A stretch of 64,000 bases of DNA. Origin: Alphaproteobacteria bacterium. Its GTDB lineage: Bacteria > Pseudomonadota > Alphaproteobacteria > Rickettsiales > UBA3002. Numbering within the stretch: position 1 is the first letter of the stretch; each line of letters starts with the position of its first letter. The notes beneath the pieces were generated by a model. It was not told the DNA's origin and ran no database searches. It was given only the letters and a program-made list of their open reading frames with translations. Below, piece by piece: positions 19,728 through 29,283 of this stretch. The stretch lies in contig JAFLDD010000001.1 in the NCBI GenBank assembly GCA_017302575.1, positions 1,553,409-1,617,408 of the forward strand, in the 5' to 3' direction. A program made the position numbers and the translations under genes.

Positions 19728-21074
19728 ATGGCATTCACGCATAATCAACCTGAATATAGTGTTTCGGAGATTGCAGGGCACATCAAGCGTGTGGTCGAGG
19801 ATACGTTCGGCCAAGTGCGTGTGCGCGGCGAAGTCTCGAAAATCTCGGTGAATGCGTCGTCTGGCCACGCATACTTCACCATGAAAGACGACAAAGCGGT
19901 ACTGGATGCGGTATGCTGGAAAGGGACGTTCCAGAAGCTCGCCCATAAGCCCGAAGCAGGGTTGGAGGTGATTGCAACGGGTCGCCTCACTACCTATCCG
20001 GGTAGTTCGAAATATCAGTTGGTGATTGAGTCGATTGAACCTGCGGGCATCGGCGCGTTGATGGCACAGCTTGAAAAACGTAAGCAGCAGCTTGCTGCCG
20101 AAGGTTTGTTTGATGCAGCACGTAAAAAACCGCTTCCTTATTTGCCGCGCGTTATTGCTGTCATTACTTCGCCAACGGGTGCGGTGATTCGCGATATTCT
20201 GCATCGCATTTCGGACAGGTTTCCGAGCCATGTGATTGTCTGGCCAGTGGCGGTACAAGGCCAAGGCGCTGCCGAGCAGATTGCGATGGCAATAGAGGGC
20301 TTCCAGAATTTCTCTCCCAAGCCTGACCTATTAATCGTTGCGCGGGGTGGTGGTTCGATTGAAGATTTATGGTGTTTTAACGAAGAGATCGTAGTGCGTG
20401 CGGCGGCAGCTTCGAACATTCCTCTGATTTCGGCAGTCGGTCACGAAACGGATACGACGTTGATAGATTATGCATCCGACATGCGTGCGCCAACGCCAAC
20501 GGCTGCGGCTGAAATGGCCGTGCCAGTGCGTGAAGAGCTGATGGTGCTCGTCGAAGATCATGGGTTGAGGATGCGCGAAGGATTGCATCGGAAATTACAA
20601 TTTTCGCAGGAACGTTTGACGGGTGTGGCACGTGGTTTGCCAAGTCTTGCTAATCTGCTTGGGCTTGCGTCGCAGCGCGTGGATGAGCTTGCAACGCGTT
20701 TGAATATCGCCTTGCCGAGCGTGCTGGAGCGTGCCGCGCAACGCGTGAAGCTACTGAGCGCAAAGCTCACGCCTTCGCATATTGTGCAGCAACTTACGCA
20801 CCAATCGCACCGTGTGCAATTGGTGATGGCGCGACTGACGCCGCTGATGGAGCGTAAGTTGGAACAGGCTGCACAACGCGTGGAATTGATGGCTTCTCAA
20901 TTGCAGCATTTGGATGTGAATCATGTGCTCAAGCGCGGATTTGCCATCGTGAAATCGGGCGATACAATTTTCACCAGCGCTGCTGCATTGCCGCAGGGTG
21001 AAATCACGCTGCAATTTGCGGATGGTGAGAAGAAAGCATTCGTTGGAACGAAGAAGCAAGGTGAGTTGTTTTAG
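19728..21074 (+). CDS. xseA: Exodeoxyribonuclease VII large subunit
   Basis: Catalytic subunit (448 aa) of the exonuclease that degrades single-stranded DNA to oligonucleotides. The N-terminal OB-fold has [19 protein letters not shown] at about residues 27-45. The nuclease domain has [36 protein letters not shown] and [20 protein letters not shown], the conserved catalytic blocks. A long coiled-coil region follows, and a C-terminal segment begins [12 protein letters not shown]. The small subunit xseB is not adjacent. Confidence 0.95.
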   Translation: MAFTHNQPEYSVSEIAGHIKRVVEDTFGQVRVRGEVSKISVNASSGHAYFTMKDDKAVLDAVCWKGTFQKLAHKPEAGLEVIATGRLTTYPGSSKYQLVIESIEPAGIGALMAQLEKRKQQLAAEGLFDAARKKPLPYLPRVIAVITSPTGAVIRDILHRISDRFPSHVIVWPVAVQGQGAAEQIAMAIEGFQNFSPKPDLLIVARGGGSIEDLWCFNEEIVVRAAAASNIPLISAVGHETDTTLIDYASDMRAPTPTAAAEMAVPVREELMVLVEDHGLRMREGLHRKLQFSQERLTGVARGLPSLANLLGLASQRVDELATRLNIALPSVLERAAQRVKLLSAKLTPSHIVQQLTHQSHRVQLVMARLTPLMERKLEQAAQRVELMASQLQHLDVNHVLKRGFAIVKSGDTIFTSAAALPQGEITLQFADGEKKAFVGTKKQGELF

Positions 21075-21080
21075 TATTTT

Positions 21081-21101
21081 CGAGGGGGTCTTACCCCCTC
21101 G
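21081..21101 (+). terminator. Stem-loop after xseA
   Basis: CGAGGGGGT at 21081-21089 and ACCCCCTCG at 21093-21101 form a perfect nine-pair GC-rich stem with a three-base loop, 7 bp after the xseA stop. There is no U-tract after it, so it may act as a weak or Rho-assisted terminator, or serve both convergent genes. The remainder up to 21152 holds another GC-rich self-complementary stretch (CCGC...GCGG) with no further recognisable signal. Confidence 0.5.
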
Positions 21102-21152
21102 TGACTCCCCCGCCGCTTTGCGGCTCGCGCAGCTGCGGCGCTACGCAACGTG

Positions 21153-21500
21153 CTAAGTTACGGATGCCATGCGGAAGAAATTCACCAGCATGGAAACTAA
21201 TTTCCACGTCAGGAAACCAGCAATTGCAATACCAAGAAGTGGCAGGCCGAATAAGGGCAGGGTGAAATCAACAAAATTGGAGGTGGCCATATGTGCGCTC
21301 CAATAACTGAAGAGCTGCCCATACACGTCGAACATATAAAATACATCAAGCTTGTGCTGCCATAACGGATTCACCGCATCGGGCTGCTGGTAGATAACAT
21401 AAGCGGCGCCAAAGAACCCTGCATAAGCAGGCGTGAACGCAACAAATGCCACGATGAACGGCACGATGAGTGCCAGTGGAAATAAATAAAGAGGATTCAT
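21153..21500 (-). CDS. Small two-helix membrane protein, unknown
   Basis: A 115-aa protein with a hydrophobic N-terminal helix (residues 4-32, which could be an uncleaved signal) and a second membrane helix near residues 80-108 (LPLFGLPLLGIAIAGFLTWK). Between them is a polar, aromatic-rich loop with YQQPDAVNPLWQHKLDVFYM. I do not recognise a family. It is the last gene on this strand, 38 bp after lpxL, so it may be the tail of the lipid A operon. No clear ribosome site precedes the ATG. Confidence 0.6.
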   Translation of the reverse strand: MNPLYLFPLALIVPFIVAFVAFTPAYAGFFGAAYVIYQQPDAVNPLWQHKLDVFYMFDVYGQLFSYWSAHMATSNFVDFTLPLFGLPLLGIAIAGFLTWKLVSMLVNFFRMASVT

Positions 21501-21538
21501 AGGTGGAATATGGTGTTTAGTGGGTAAGTTTCAAGTGC

Positions 21539-22402
21539 TTATTTGGGCCAACGGCGATGTAGCCAGAACCATTGGCTTGGTATGTCGCGCACCCAGCTAC
21601 CGATGATATCGTTAAATTGCTGCGTAAGGGCGAGCATGGCTGCCTCATCATCCCCTTCTGGAAGGGTGATTGGCGGGTAGTAAATGACGCGGTGGTGATG
21701 CCCATGCTCGCGAATAGAACGCGCCATGACGATGTGAAGCTTGTGCTTAATGGCGAGTTTGGCGGCGGATGTCATGGTCATGGCGGGTGCGTTTAAGAAT
21801 GGCAGCAGCGCGCCGTCATTGTCTTTTTGGTCCACCAGCATCAGGAACGATTCGCCCCTACTAATCGCACGTAACGTGCCGCGTGCACCTTCTTTGCCTT
21901 TGCCATAATGGCCAAGACTATAGGATCTGCGTTGCTTATCGATCAGCCTATCGATGAATGGATTATTCGGTGGACGATAAACAATATGCCCCTTGAGGCC
22001 CGATAAGGCAGCAGCTTTGGGCAATATTTCCCAATTGCCGATATGGCCTGAAACAATCATTGAGGGTGCGTTGGAAGCAATCATATTCTGAATATGTTCG
22101 CCTCCTTCAATAGTGATGAAGCGGTCCAGTGCGCCGCGCGCGAGATGTGGGTACTCGCATAGAATGCGCCCCATATTATCCCACATGGCAGTTACGGCAT
22201 CACTGCGCTGTGTCTCAGATAATTCAGGCAGGTGCTGCGCCATGAGACGCTCTGCCATTTTGGTGCGCTTAATATAGGGGCCGAGTGTTCGTCCAAGCCA
22301 GCCACCAAAGCGCGACGCAGTAACGGGTGGCAGCAGACCAACTAACTGGAAGAAACTCCAGACGATGATGTACTCAACGATATTCTGTAAACCTCTAAGC
22401 AT
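21539..22402 (-). CDS. lpxL: Lipid A biosynthesis lauroyl/myristoyl acyltransferase family
   Basis: Membrane-anchored acyltransferase that adds a secondary acyl chain to Kdo-lipid A precursors. The start at 22402 overlaps the lpxK stop by 8 bp and gives 287 aa, within the family range. There is an N-terminal membrane anchor around residues 10-25, the catalytic H-x4-E motif HIGNWE at 120-125, and a later block MLVDQKDNDGALLPFLNAPA. LpxL and LpxM cannot be told apart from sequence. Neighbours lpxK, waaA and msbA-like genes fix the pathway. Confidence 0.87.
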   Translation of the reverse strand: MLRGLQNIVEYIIVWSFFQLVGLLPPVTASRFGGWLGRTLGPYIKRTKMAERLMAQHLPELSETQRSDAVTAMWDNMGRILCEYPHLARGALDRFITIEGGEHIQNMIASNAPSMIVSGHIGNWEILPKAAALSGLKGHIVYRPPNNPFIDRLIDKQRRSYSLGHYGKGKEGARGTLRAISRGESFLMLVDQKDNDGALLPFLNAPAMTMTSAAKLAIKHKLHIVMARSIREHGHHHRVIYYPPITLPEGDDEAAMLALTQQFNDIIGSWVRDIPSQWFWLHRRWPK

Positions 22403-23351
22403 ATAGCTTTTGCTCCAGCCATTGGCGCAACGCAGCAGGTTCTTCAAGATGCAGCGCAACGGGTACGTAGCGAATACGTGTTTGCCACTGTGCGGGGAGC
22501 CTTACCCAATCTTTCTCGGTTGTCACTAACATAGCACCACTCTGATTAAGCAGCGCCAGTTCCTTTTCACTGAAATGGTGATGGTCAGCAAAACTAAAAG
22601 TACCGCTAAGCACTGCGCCAAGTTCAAGCAATGTGTCGTAGAATTTTTGCGGGCGAGCAATACCCGCAAACGCAATAACATGGGTGCCCTTCAGCCAGTT
22701 TGTGTCACCTGTAGCGCGTATTGATGCATTGAAGATTGGCAAGGTAATCTTATCGCGCAGATGGTGCTTATCTTGGCCAATAAGAATCACCGCGTCGCAA
22801 CGTGTGAGGGCGTGTGCAAGTGATTCGCGCAATGGACCAGCAGGCAAATATCTGCCATTGCCCACACCATATGCTCCGTCGATGACCAGCAAATTCACGT
22901 CTTTGGAGAGTGCATAATGCTGCAAGCCATCATCACAGAGCAGAATATCGGCACCCGCAGCAATCGCTGCGATGCCTGATTGAAAACGACTGGGGAATAC
23001 CCATGTGGGTGCGTGTTTGGCGAGTAACAATGCTTCGTCGCCGACCTGACGCGTGTGATGGTGTTGGGTGGCAACGCGTATAGGTGTTGCAATGGTTGCG
23101 CCGTAACCGCGCGAAAGAATGTGAGGTGTCTTGCCCATTTCTTGCAGCAGGTGTGCAAGCATGATGGTGGTAGGTGTTTTGCCAGCGCCGCCGGCGGTGA
23201 TGTTGCCAATGCTGATAACGGGCGCATGAAGCGTTTCGGGTTTTGTGAATTTTCGATGCAGCATAGAACCTAAACCATATAGCCATGCTAGTGGCAGAAG
23301 TAGCGTGGATATAGCGCTTTTCGCTGTCCAGAAATTAGGCTGCGTGCGCAT
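22395..23351 (-). CDS. lpxK: Tetraacyldisaccharide 4'-kinase
   Basis: Inner-membrane kinase that phosphorylates the 4' position of the lipid A disaccharide. The ATG at 23351 gives 318 aa and overlaps the waaA end by 17 bp. It has an N-terminal membrane helix (about residues 14-28) and the P-loop GNITAGGAGKTP at 49-60, followed by LSRGYG and the DDGLQHYALSKDVNLLVID block with the catalytic Asp pair. All hallmarks of LpxK are present. Confidence 0.93.
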   Translation of the reverse strand: MRTQPNFWTAKSAISTLLLPLAWLYGLGSMLHRKFTKPETLHAPVISIGNITAGGAGKTPTTIMLAHLLQEMGKTPHILSRGYGATIATPIRVATQHHHTRQVGDEALLLAKHAPTWVFPSRFQSGIAAIAAGADILLCDDGLQHYALSKDVNLLVIDGAYGVGNGRYLPAGPLRESLAHALTRCDAVILIGQDKHHLRDKITLPIFNASIRATGDTNWLKGTHVIAFAGIARPQKFYDTLLELGAVLSGTFSFADHHHFSEKELALLNQSGAMLVTTEKDWVRLPAQWQTRIRYVPVALHLEEPAALRQWLEQKLYA

Positions 23352-24621
23352 AGCTGCTACGCTCGTGGAGTATATGATTAATGTGTAGTACGATGGTTTC
23401 GGCAGCACCTTGCGATGCCATTACCACATCGAGCGCACGCTCTGCCATGCCTAGGCGTGCTTCGTCATCTGCCAGAAGTTTGACAATCGCGCGTGCCAGC
23501 ATGTCATTGTCATGCACCACTTGGATGGCGCGTTGTGCGCGTAGCGCTTCCATCACGGCAGCGAAGTTGTGGGTATGTTCACCCGTGAGTAGTGCGCAAT
23601 TTAAGCGTGCGGGCTCAAGCGGGTTGTGACCACCATGCGCGACTAAAGAGCCACCCAAGAATACAATATCACTGAGGCGGAAGAATAATCCCAACTCACC
23701 CATCGTGTCGGCGAGGTAAATGTCGGTATTCGCGGTGATAGGCTCACCCTCGCTGCGCTGCGCCACTTGCAACCCTGCGGCGCGCAATTCAGCAGTAATG
23801 GCTTTACCGCGATGTGCGTGGCGTGGGATGATGATGGTAAGCACCTCAGGGTAGAGTCTTTTTACCTGCGTGTGAGTGTGGATGAGCTGCATCTCCTCAC
23901 CAGGGTGGGTGCTTGCTGCCACCCAAGCAGGACGATTGGCTAGCTGTTCACCTAATTGTGCAAGGCTATTTGCTTCGGCCATCAATGCATCTGCATCGTA
24001 TTTGAGGTTGCCGACATAGCGGACTTTCTTCGCACCGAGTAAGCGGTAGCGTGCACCGTCCTCTTCGCTCATCACAAACATCATGTCGAAGCAGTTGAGC
24101 ATGTGTTTGGCTAATTTAGGCCAACGTGTCCAGCGTGTATAGGCGCGCGGCGACATGCGTCCATTAATGAGCATGAGTGGTAATTTTTGCTGCGCAATTT
24201 GCTGCAACATTTGTGGCCAAAGTTCTGACTCTACCCACAATGCCAGATCAGGACGCCATTGGCGCATGAAGCGCTTGCAGGCCAGAGGCACGTCGCTAGG
24301 CAGGTATTGGTGAATCACGCGCGGCAGGTTTTTCGCTTTAATCATTTGTGCGGACGTGAGGGTTCCCGTGGTCACCAAAATATGGAGTTTGGCATGCTGT
24401 GCTAATAATTTATCGATGAGCGTGAATACGGATTGTGTTTCACCGACGCTTGCAGCGTGCAGCCAAATGAGCTTGCCCTCAGGGCGGCGGATGCGTGTGG
24501 CGCCGAAACGCTCGCCCAAACGACTTGCTTCTTCTTTGCCGCGCTTGGTGCGGCGCTTGAGCCAGAACCATAGCAGTGGCGTCAATAACCAACCTAGCAG
24601 ACTGTAGAGGTGAATAATCAT
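23335..24621 (-). CDS. waaA: 3-deoxy-D-manno-octulosonic acid (Kdo) transferase
   Basis: GT30 enzyme (428 aa) that transfers Kdo from CMP-Kdo to lipid IVA on the inner face of the cytoplasmic membrane. The N-terminal hydrophobic anchor is LLGWLLTPLLWFW. LHAASVGE at 54-61 carries the catalytic Glu61, and FLGGSLVAHGGHNPLEPA lies in the C-terminal half. The start overlaps the stop of the DUF374 gene by four bases (ATGA). This gene order is common in alphaproteobacteria. Confidence 0.94.
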   Translation of the reverse strand: MIIHLYSLLGWLLTPLLWFWLKRRTKRGKEEASRLGERFGATRIRRPEGKLIWLHAASVGETQSVFTLIDKLLAQHAKLHILVTTGTLTSAQMIKAKNLPRVIHQYLPSDVPLACKRFMRQWRPDLALWVESELWPQMLQQIAQQKLPLMLINGRMSPRAYTRWTRWPKLAKHMLNCFDMMFVMSEEDGARYRLLGAKKVRYVGNLKYDADALMAEANSLAQLGEQLANRPAWVAASTHPGEEMQLIHTHTQVKRLYPEVLTIIIPRHAHRGKAITAELRAAGLQVAQRSEGEPITANTDIYLADTMGELGLFFRLSDIVFLGGSLVAHGGHNPLEPARLNCALLTGEHTHNFAAVMEALRAQRAIQVVHDNDMLARAIVKLLADDEARLGMAERALDVVMASQGAAETIVLHINHILHERSSYAHAA

Positions 24622-25271
24622 GCGGCGGCCTTATCTGCTTCCTGCATCACGTGGTTGATGCGGTTTTGTAGATATTCGGAGCGCTCTTCTACATTATCTT
24701 CGGGCGCAATGATGAGTGGTTCACCTACGACAAACACCACTTTGCTGAAGGGTTTGGGTAGTAAGAATTTATCCCAGCTATCGAAAATTTTTGCGCGCGA
24801 GGCACCAAAGCTAATAGGCACAAGAGGAAGCCCTGTTTTTTGTGCGATATAGGCGGCGCCATGCTGCGCAATAAACGCTGGGCCCTTGGGACCATCAGGA
24901 GTGATAGCGATGTTGGTGCCACCAGCAACTGCCGTGATGACCTCACGAATCGCTGCATCGCCACCTTTTTTGGTGGAGCCGCGTACCGTGCCAATGTTAA
25001 AATGTTTGAGAACATCCGTGATAATCTGTCCGTCGCGGTGGCGGGAAATCATCACGCGCATGTCGCGCTGTTTGGGGCGCTTGAAGACGTTCAAAATCAT
25101 GCGGCCATGCCAGAAGCAGAAAATCGCCTGTTGTTCGCCATTCATAAACGGCTTTGAGGCCTCTGGTATCGTCATCCGAACGCGCGCTGTGGCATAGATA
25201 AAGCGCAGCCATGTGCTCAGAAGCCATGAGACAAGCGGATGGAGTTCTTCCGATTTCATCACTTTTTTCAT
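24618..25271 (-). CDS. DUF374 lysophospholipid acyltransferase-like protein
   Basis: A 217-aa protein of the DUF374 family, related to LPLAT acyltransferases and regularly encoded between an MsbA-like transporter and WaaA in alphaproteobacteria. It has FCFWHGRMIL with His55, SRHRDG at 76-81, RGSTKKGG at 97-104 and TPDGPKGP at 124-131. These match the family, but its substrate is not established; acylation of a lipid A intermediate is an inference from position. Its start overlaps the upstream ABC gene by ATGA. Confidence 0.88.
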   Translation of the reverse strand: MKKVMKSEELHPLVSWLLSTWLRFIYATARVRMTIPEASKPFMNGEQQAIFCFWHGRMILNVFKRPKQRDMRVMISRHRDGQIITDVLKHFNIGTVRGSTKKGGDAAIREVITAVAGGTNIAITPDGPKGPAFIAQHGAAYIAQKTGLPLVPISFGASRAKIFDSWDKFLLPKPFSKVVFVVGEPLIIAPEDNVEERSEYLQNRINHVMQEADKAAA

Positions 25272-27016
25272 TGGGCGAATTGTAGCTGATACAAATCATG
25301 ATACAAGCCACCTTCGGCAATCAAGCTCTGGTGGGTGCCTGATGCGACAATGCGGCCTTTATCCAGCACGACGATCTGATCGGCGTGGTGGATAGTAGAA
25401 AGGCGGTGGGCAATCACCAAGGTTGTGCGGTGTTGCATGAGTTCGGCCAATGCATCCTGCACTAAGCGTTCGGACGTGTTGTCGAGCGCAGAGGTCGCTT
25501 CGTCCAGCAACAGAATGGGTGCGTTTTTCAAGATGGCACGAGCAATCGAAAGGCGCTGACGCTGGCCACCAGAAAGCTTCACGCCATGTGGACCAATCGG
25601 AGTGTCGTAGCCTTGTGGTAATTCACGAATGAACGCATCGGCGTGGGCTTTTTTTGCGGCCTCGATAATTTCAGCTTCGCTAGCATCCAGCTTACCATAG
25701 GCGATATTGCCACGAACCGTATCATCAAAGAGCACGATATCTTGGCTCACTAATGCAAATGCATTGCGCAGCGAAGCGATGGTAACGTCTTTAATGTTTT
25801 GCCCGTCTATGGTGATGTGGCCGCTTTGCGCGTCATAGAAGCGCAATAGCAGATTCATCAAGGTCGTTTTGCCGCCGCCCGATGGGCCAACTAATGCTAC
25901 CGTTTTTCCTGCGGGAACAATGAAAGAAACCTGTTCAACGCCGCCTTTGCCTGTTCCATAAGCGAAGCTGACATTCTGTAGCACTACTTCACCCTTCGCG
26001 ATGGCAAGCGGCGCTGCATGAGGTGATTGTGTAATCGTATTGGCTGTGTCCATCACATCAAAGTAGCGCTGCGCGGCAGCCATACCTTCTTGCAATTGCG
26101 TATTGAGTGACGAAAGCACTTTCACAGGGCGATAGGCCATCATCATCGCAGTGAGGAAGGAGAAGAATTCGCCCGCCGTGGTGCGCTCGCGAATGACTTC
26201 GAACCCGCCGTACCACACCACACCTGCAATCGCGATAGCGCCAATCAAGTTCATGATTGGGCCGCTTGCTGCTTGCACACGTGATGCTTTGAAATAGAGT
26301 CGGAATAATTCGCTCAGCATATTGCGCACGCGGTGGGTTTCGAACTCTTCACGCCCGTAGGCTTTTACAGCGCGTACACCTTGGAAGGTGTCATCAAGCT
26401 GGCTGGTGAAGTCAGCGAATTTGGACTGGGTTGCGTCCGTGATTTTGCGCATGCGGCGGCCAAGGCGCACGGTGGGCAGCACACCAAAAAGCAGAATAAA
26501 GAAGGTGAATAGAGCCATTTGCCAGCTCTGCCAAAACATAAGGCCGACCAGAAATAATGCGGTCATGGCTTCTTTGATGAAACCAGTGAGCACGTTGGAC
26601 ACACTCAGTCGCATGAGCATGATATCATTGGTCATGCGCGAGATGAGTCGGCCCGAGGTTTGGTCATGAAAAGTGGTGATATCAGCGCGGATGAGGTGGG
26701 CAAATAACGCACCCTGCATGTCGGTGACGACTTTCTGCCCTACGTAACGCAATTGTAGCGATTGGCCGTAATCACCCAAGGCGCCAGCGAAAGCAATCAG
26801 CAAAATGATGAAAGGCAGTATCAGCAGTTTATCGGCGTCTTTATTGACGAAGATATCGTCGAGTACAGGCTTGACCATGTAGGCTTGTGCAGCCGTTGCG
26901 CCAGCGACCAGCACCATGCAGCCCGCAGCAATCAATAGACGCTTGCGATAGGGCATCACATGGCTTCTAACCAAGCGCCGCCATAATTGCCATGTGCTGT
27001 TCTTGAAACGTGCCAC
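25268..27016 (-). CDS. msbA: ABC transporter, MsbA-like lipid exporter
   Basis: A 582-aa half transporter with six N-terminal membrane helices and a C-terminal ATPase. Walker A GPSGGGKTT, signature LSGGQRQRLSIARA and Walker B ILLLDEATSALD are intact. In this operon (with DUF374, waaA, lpxK and lpxL) it is probably the flippase of Kdo-lipid A core across the inner membrane, but drug or other lipid export cannot be excluded by sequence. Its start abuts the pmbA stop at 27016. Confidence 0.88.
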   Translation of the reverse strand: MARFKNSTWQLWRRLVRSHVMPYRKRLLIAAGCMVLVAGATAAQAYMVKPVLDDIFVNKDADKLLILPFIILLIAFAGALGDYGQSLQLRYVGQKVVTDMQGALFAHLIRADITTFHDQTSGRLISRMTNDIMLMRLSVSNVLTGFIKEAMTALFLVGLMFWQSWQMALFTFFILLFGVLPTVRLGRRMRKITDATQSKFADFTSQLDDTFQGVRAVKAYGREEFETHRVRNMLSELFRLYFKASRVQAASGPIMNLIGAIAIAGVVWYGGFEVIRERTTAGEFFSFLTAMMMAYRPVKVLSSLNTQLQEGMAAAQRYFDVMDTANTITQSPHAAPLAIAKGEVVLQNVSFAYGTGKGGVEQVSFIVPAGKTVALVGPSGGGKTTLMNLLLRFYDAQSGHITIDGQNIKDVTIASLRNAFALVSQDIVLFDDTVRGNIAYGKLDASEAEIIEAAKKAHADAFIRELPQGYDTPIGPHGVKLSGGQRQRLSIARAILKNAPILLLDEATSALDNTSERLVQDALAELMQHRTTLVIAHRLSTIHHADQIVVLDKGRIVASGTHQSLIAEGGLYHDLYQLQFAQ

Positions 27017-28341
27017 TAGTTGCCTGCCACTGCCATGTTCGCCACGCGTAAGGTTGGTACGTTGAAACCATACTCGAAAGTTAAATCATTTGCTGCAGTG
27101 AGTTGTGCGAACAACTCGCGCAAATTGCCAGCAATCGTAATTTCGCTAACGGGATAGATCATCTCGCCATTCTCAACCATGAAGCCTGAAGCGCCTTGCG
27201 AGTAATCACCCGTGATGAGGTTGACGCCATGGCCAAATGTTTCGGTGATGTAAAGCGCAGTACCTGTTTCCTGCATCAGCGCTTTGGGTGTTTGTACGCC
27301 TGCTTCAATATAGAGATTAGTAGCAGAAGGATGTGGCGCAGATGACAAGCTGCGCGAAGCATGGCCTGTTGTTTTCATGCCGAGCTGATTGGCTGAGCGT
27401 GTATCAAGGAACCAGCTATTGAGGGTTCCCGCACTTACCATGGCTTGTTTTTTTACAGCGACACCTTCGCCATCGCATGGGCGCGAGGCAAGACCACGTT
27501 TTATGAGCGGGTCGTCACTGATGGAAATGGTTTTGGAAAACACTTGTTTGCCTAAATCTTGTTTCAAGAAACTCGTGCCGCGCGCAATCGCGCTGCCCGA
27601 GATGGCGCCAGCAAACGCACCAAGCAACTGTTTGCCCACGCGTGGCTCGAAAATTACAGGCAGATTGGTTGAAGCGATTTTGCGCGGGTTCATGCGACGC
27701 AAGGTGCGTAGCGCCGCTTCTTTGCCGATAGATTCTGCGCTGCGAATATCGCGCATGAAGCGTTTGCTGCTATAGGCATAATCACGCTGCATCGTATCGC
27801 CAGTGCCTGCGATGAGTGATAAGGATAGCCCGCCATGCGTCGTGCGATATTCATGCGCAACACCATGCGATGTAAACAGACCAACATGCAGTGTTCCCCA
27901 TGACGCGTCGGCACCTTCGCTGTTGGTGATGCCTTTCTCGCTTCTGCCTGCAGCTTCGCATTCGCGGGCGAGGCGTTGCAAGTCTTTCATGCTGGGCTCG
28001 GTGTTATCGGCCAGCTCCAGTTCGGGTAATGCTGCTGCCAGTAATGCTGCGTCCGCGAGTGCAACATGCGGATCAGTGGGTGCTGCTTTGGCAATAGCAA
28101 CCGTATTCTCCACCAACTTTTCAATAGCGTGTGGTGAGAGGTCGGAGGTTGAGAGTGTCGCGGTGCGCTTGCCCACGAAAACGCGAATACCTAATCCGCA
28201 GGCTTCAGATTGTTCAATCGTTTCGGGTGCTTCATTGCGGATACTGGCCGTTAGGTCGCGTGAGGTAACAATCAAGGCATCGGAGGCATCGGCGCCACTG
28301 CGCATTGCGAGGGTAATGGCTTTTTGTGCAGCATCGCTCAT
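27016..28341 (-). CDS. pmbA: TldD/PmbA family metalloprotease
   Basis: A cytosolic protein of the TldD/TldE family, which trims small modified peptides and matures microcins in enterobacteria. I start at the ATG at 28341, overlapping the rlmB stop by ATGA, giving 441 aa (normal). Visible landmarks include ETIEQSEACGLGIRVFVGKR near the N-terminus, FEPRVGKQLLGAFAGAISGS in the middle and GASGFMVENGEMIYPVSEIT near the C-terminus. The HExxxH motif of TldD is absent, as expected for the PmbA (TldE) subunit. A TldD partner is not in the window. Confidence 0.9.
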   Translation of the reverse strand: MSDAAQKAITLAMRSGADASDALIVTSRDLTASIRNEAPETIEQSEACGLGIRVFVGKRTATLSTSDLSPHAIEKLVENTVAIAKAAPTDPHVALADAALLAAALPELELADNTEPSMKDLQRLARECEAAGRSEKGITNSEGADASWGTLHVGLFTSHGVAHEYRTTHGGLSLSLIAGTGDTMQRDYAYSSKRFMRDIRSAESIGKEAALRTLRRMNPRKIASTNLPVIFEPRVGKQLLGAFAGAISGSAIARGTSFLKQDLGKQVFSKTISISDDPLIKRGLASRPCDGEGVAVKKQAMVSAGTLNSWFLDTRSANQLGMKTTGHASRSLSSAPHPSATNLYIEAGVQTPKALMQETGTALYITETFGHGVNLITGDYSQGASGFMVENGEMIYPVSEITIAGNLRELFAQLTAANDLTFEYGFNVPTLRVANMAVAGN

Positions 28342-29129
28342 GCGCGGCTCACGTAAAGTTGATAGAGTGCAACTGCGGCAGCGTTGGATACGTTGAGGCT
28401 TTCCATGCGGCTGTCGATAGGTAGCTTTACCAGTTCGTCGCAACTTTCAGCAGTGAGGCGGCGCATGCCTTTGCCCTCAGCACCCAATATGAGCGCTAGT
28501 TTTCCCGTTGGCTTACTTTCAGCAAGGGTGCGTTTACCCGTGCCATCTAATCCCAATGTCCAAAAGCCCGCATCCTTGATGTCGCGAATCGCTTGGGCGA
28601 GGTTGGTGACCTCAATCATCGGCACGATATCAAGCGCACCACAGGCAGCTTTCGCCATGACGGAGGCTTCGCGTGCCGAATGGTCCTTGGTGAGAATGAG
28701 TGCTGTTGCACCAAAGGCTGCAGCGCTACGTAAAATCGCGCCGACATTATGTGGATCTGTCACTTGGTCAAGAATCAATAAGGGGCCATTTCCCATCAGG
28801 TGCGGCTCAAGCGTATCGCGCTCAAGTGGGTGCACCAGCGCAGCGATGCCTTGGTGCACGGTGTCAGAGCCTGCGACGCGCTCAATCTCTTTACCCTCAA
28901 CGGTTTCAGGGCGTATATTGCGCTCAAAACGCGGTAATTCAGCAGCCGAGGAACTGGTAACCAACAAGCGACTAACGGTGCGCTCTGGGTTATTCAGGGC
29001 GGCTAGAACGGCATGCCACCCGACCATCCAATAGCTCCCTGTGGGTGTGGCTGGTCGTTTTTGATCATGTTCGGGCCGTTGGTGATGGGGCCGATTCTTG
29101 TGTTTCTTCATAGACATAGCCGCCTTCAT
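28338..29129 (-). CDS. rlmB: 23S rRNA (guanosine-2'-O) methyltransferase, SpoU/TrmH family
   Basis: SPOUT-class 2'-O-methyltransferase, probably of 23S rRNA G2251. About 263 aa from the ATG at 29129; a GTG at 29141 and ATGs at 29117 and 29111 are alternatives, and an AGGGG site favours the first ATG. After a basic leader (KKHKNRPHHQRPEHDQKRP) comes the substrate-binding domain. SpoU motifs follow: ILDQVTDPHNVGAILRSAAA, LILGAEGKGMRRLT and LPIDSRMESLNVSNAAAVAL, which form the trefoil knot for SAM. First gene of the long leftward envelope operon. Confidence 0.9.
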   Translation of the reverse strand: MKAAMSMKKHKNRPHHQRPEHDQKRPATPTGSYWMVGWHAVLAALNNPERTVSRLLVTSSSAAELPRFERNIRPETVEGKEIERVAGSDTVHQGIAALVHPLERDTLEPHLMGNGPLLILDQVTDPHNVGAILRSAAAFGATALILTKDHSAREASVMAKAACGALDIVPMIEVTNLAQAIRDIKDAGFWTLGLDGTGKRTLAESKPTGKLALILGAEGKGMRRLTAESCDELVKLPIDSRMESLNVSNAAAVALYQLYVSRA

Positions 29130-29252
29130 AGCCCATAGCACCCCTGCTTACTAGTAGAAACTTGACCCGCTTAATATACTGATAAATAACATTTTTACTG
29201 ATTGATTGTTCATGGAAATGTCATACAAATCAGCGTTATGGTCTGATAGATT

Positions 29253-29283
29253 AGTGCAACTTACATCCTAGAAGGGTTGCACT
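29253..29283 (+). promoter_or_regulatory. Inverted repeat enclosing the ribosome site of the next gene
   Basis: AGTGCAAC (29253-29260) and GTTGCACT (29276-29283) are perfect complements. The loop between them holds the ribosome site AGAAGG, and the right arm ends one base before the ATG at 29284. In RNA this would form an eight-pair stem that could hide or present the start site. It could also be a DNA operator. Confidence 0.45.

Noticed and set aside
16081..29260. Similar GTTAT-GT-GA-AG strings upstream of the 782-aa and 239-aa orphans, considered as a shared promoter motif
   Set aside because: The match needs gaps and several mismatches; two examples are not enough to call a motif.
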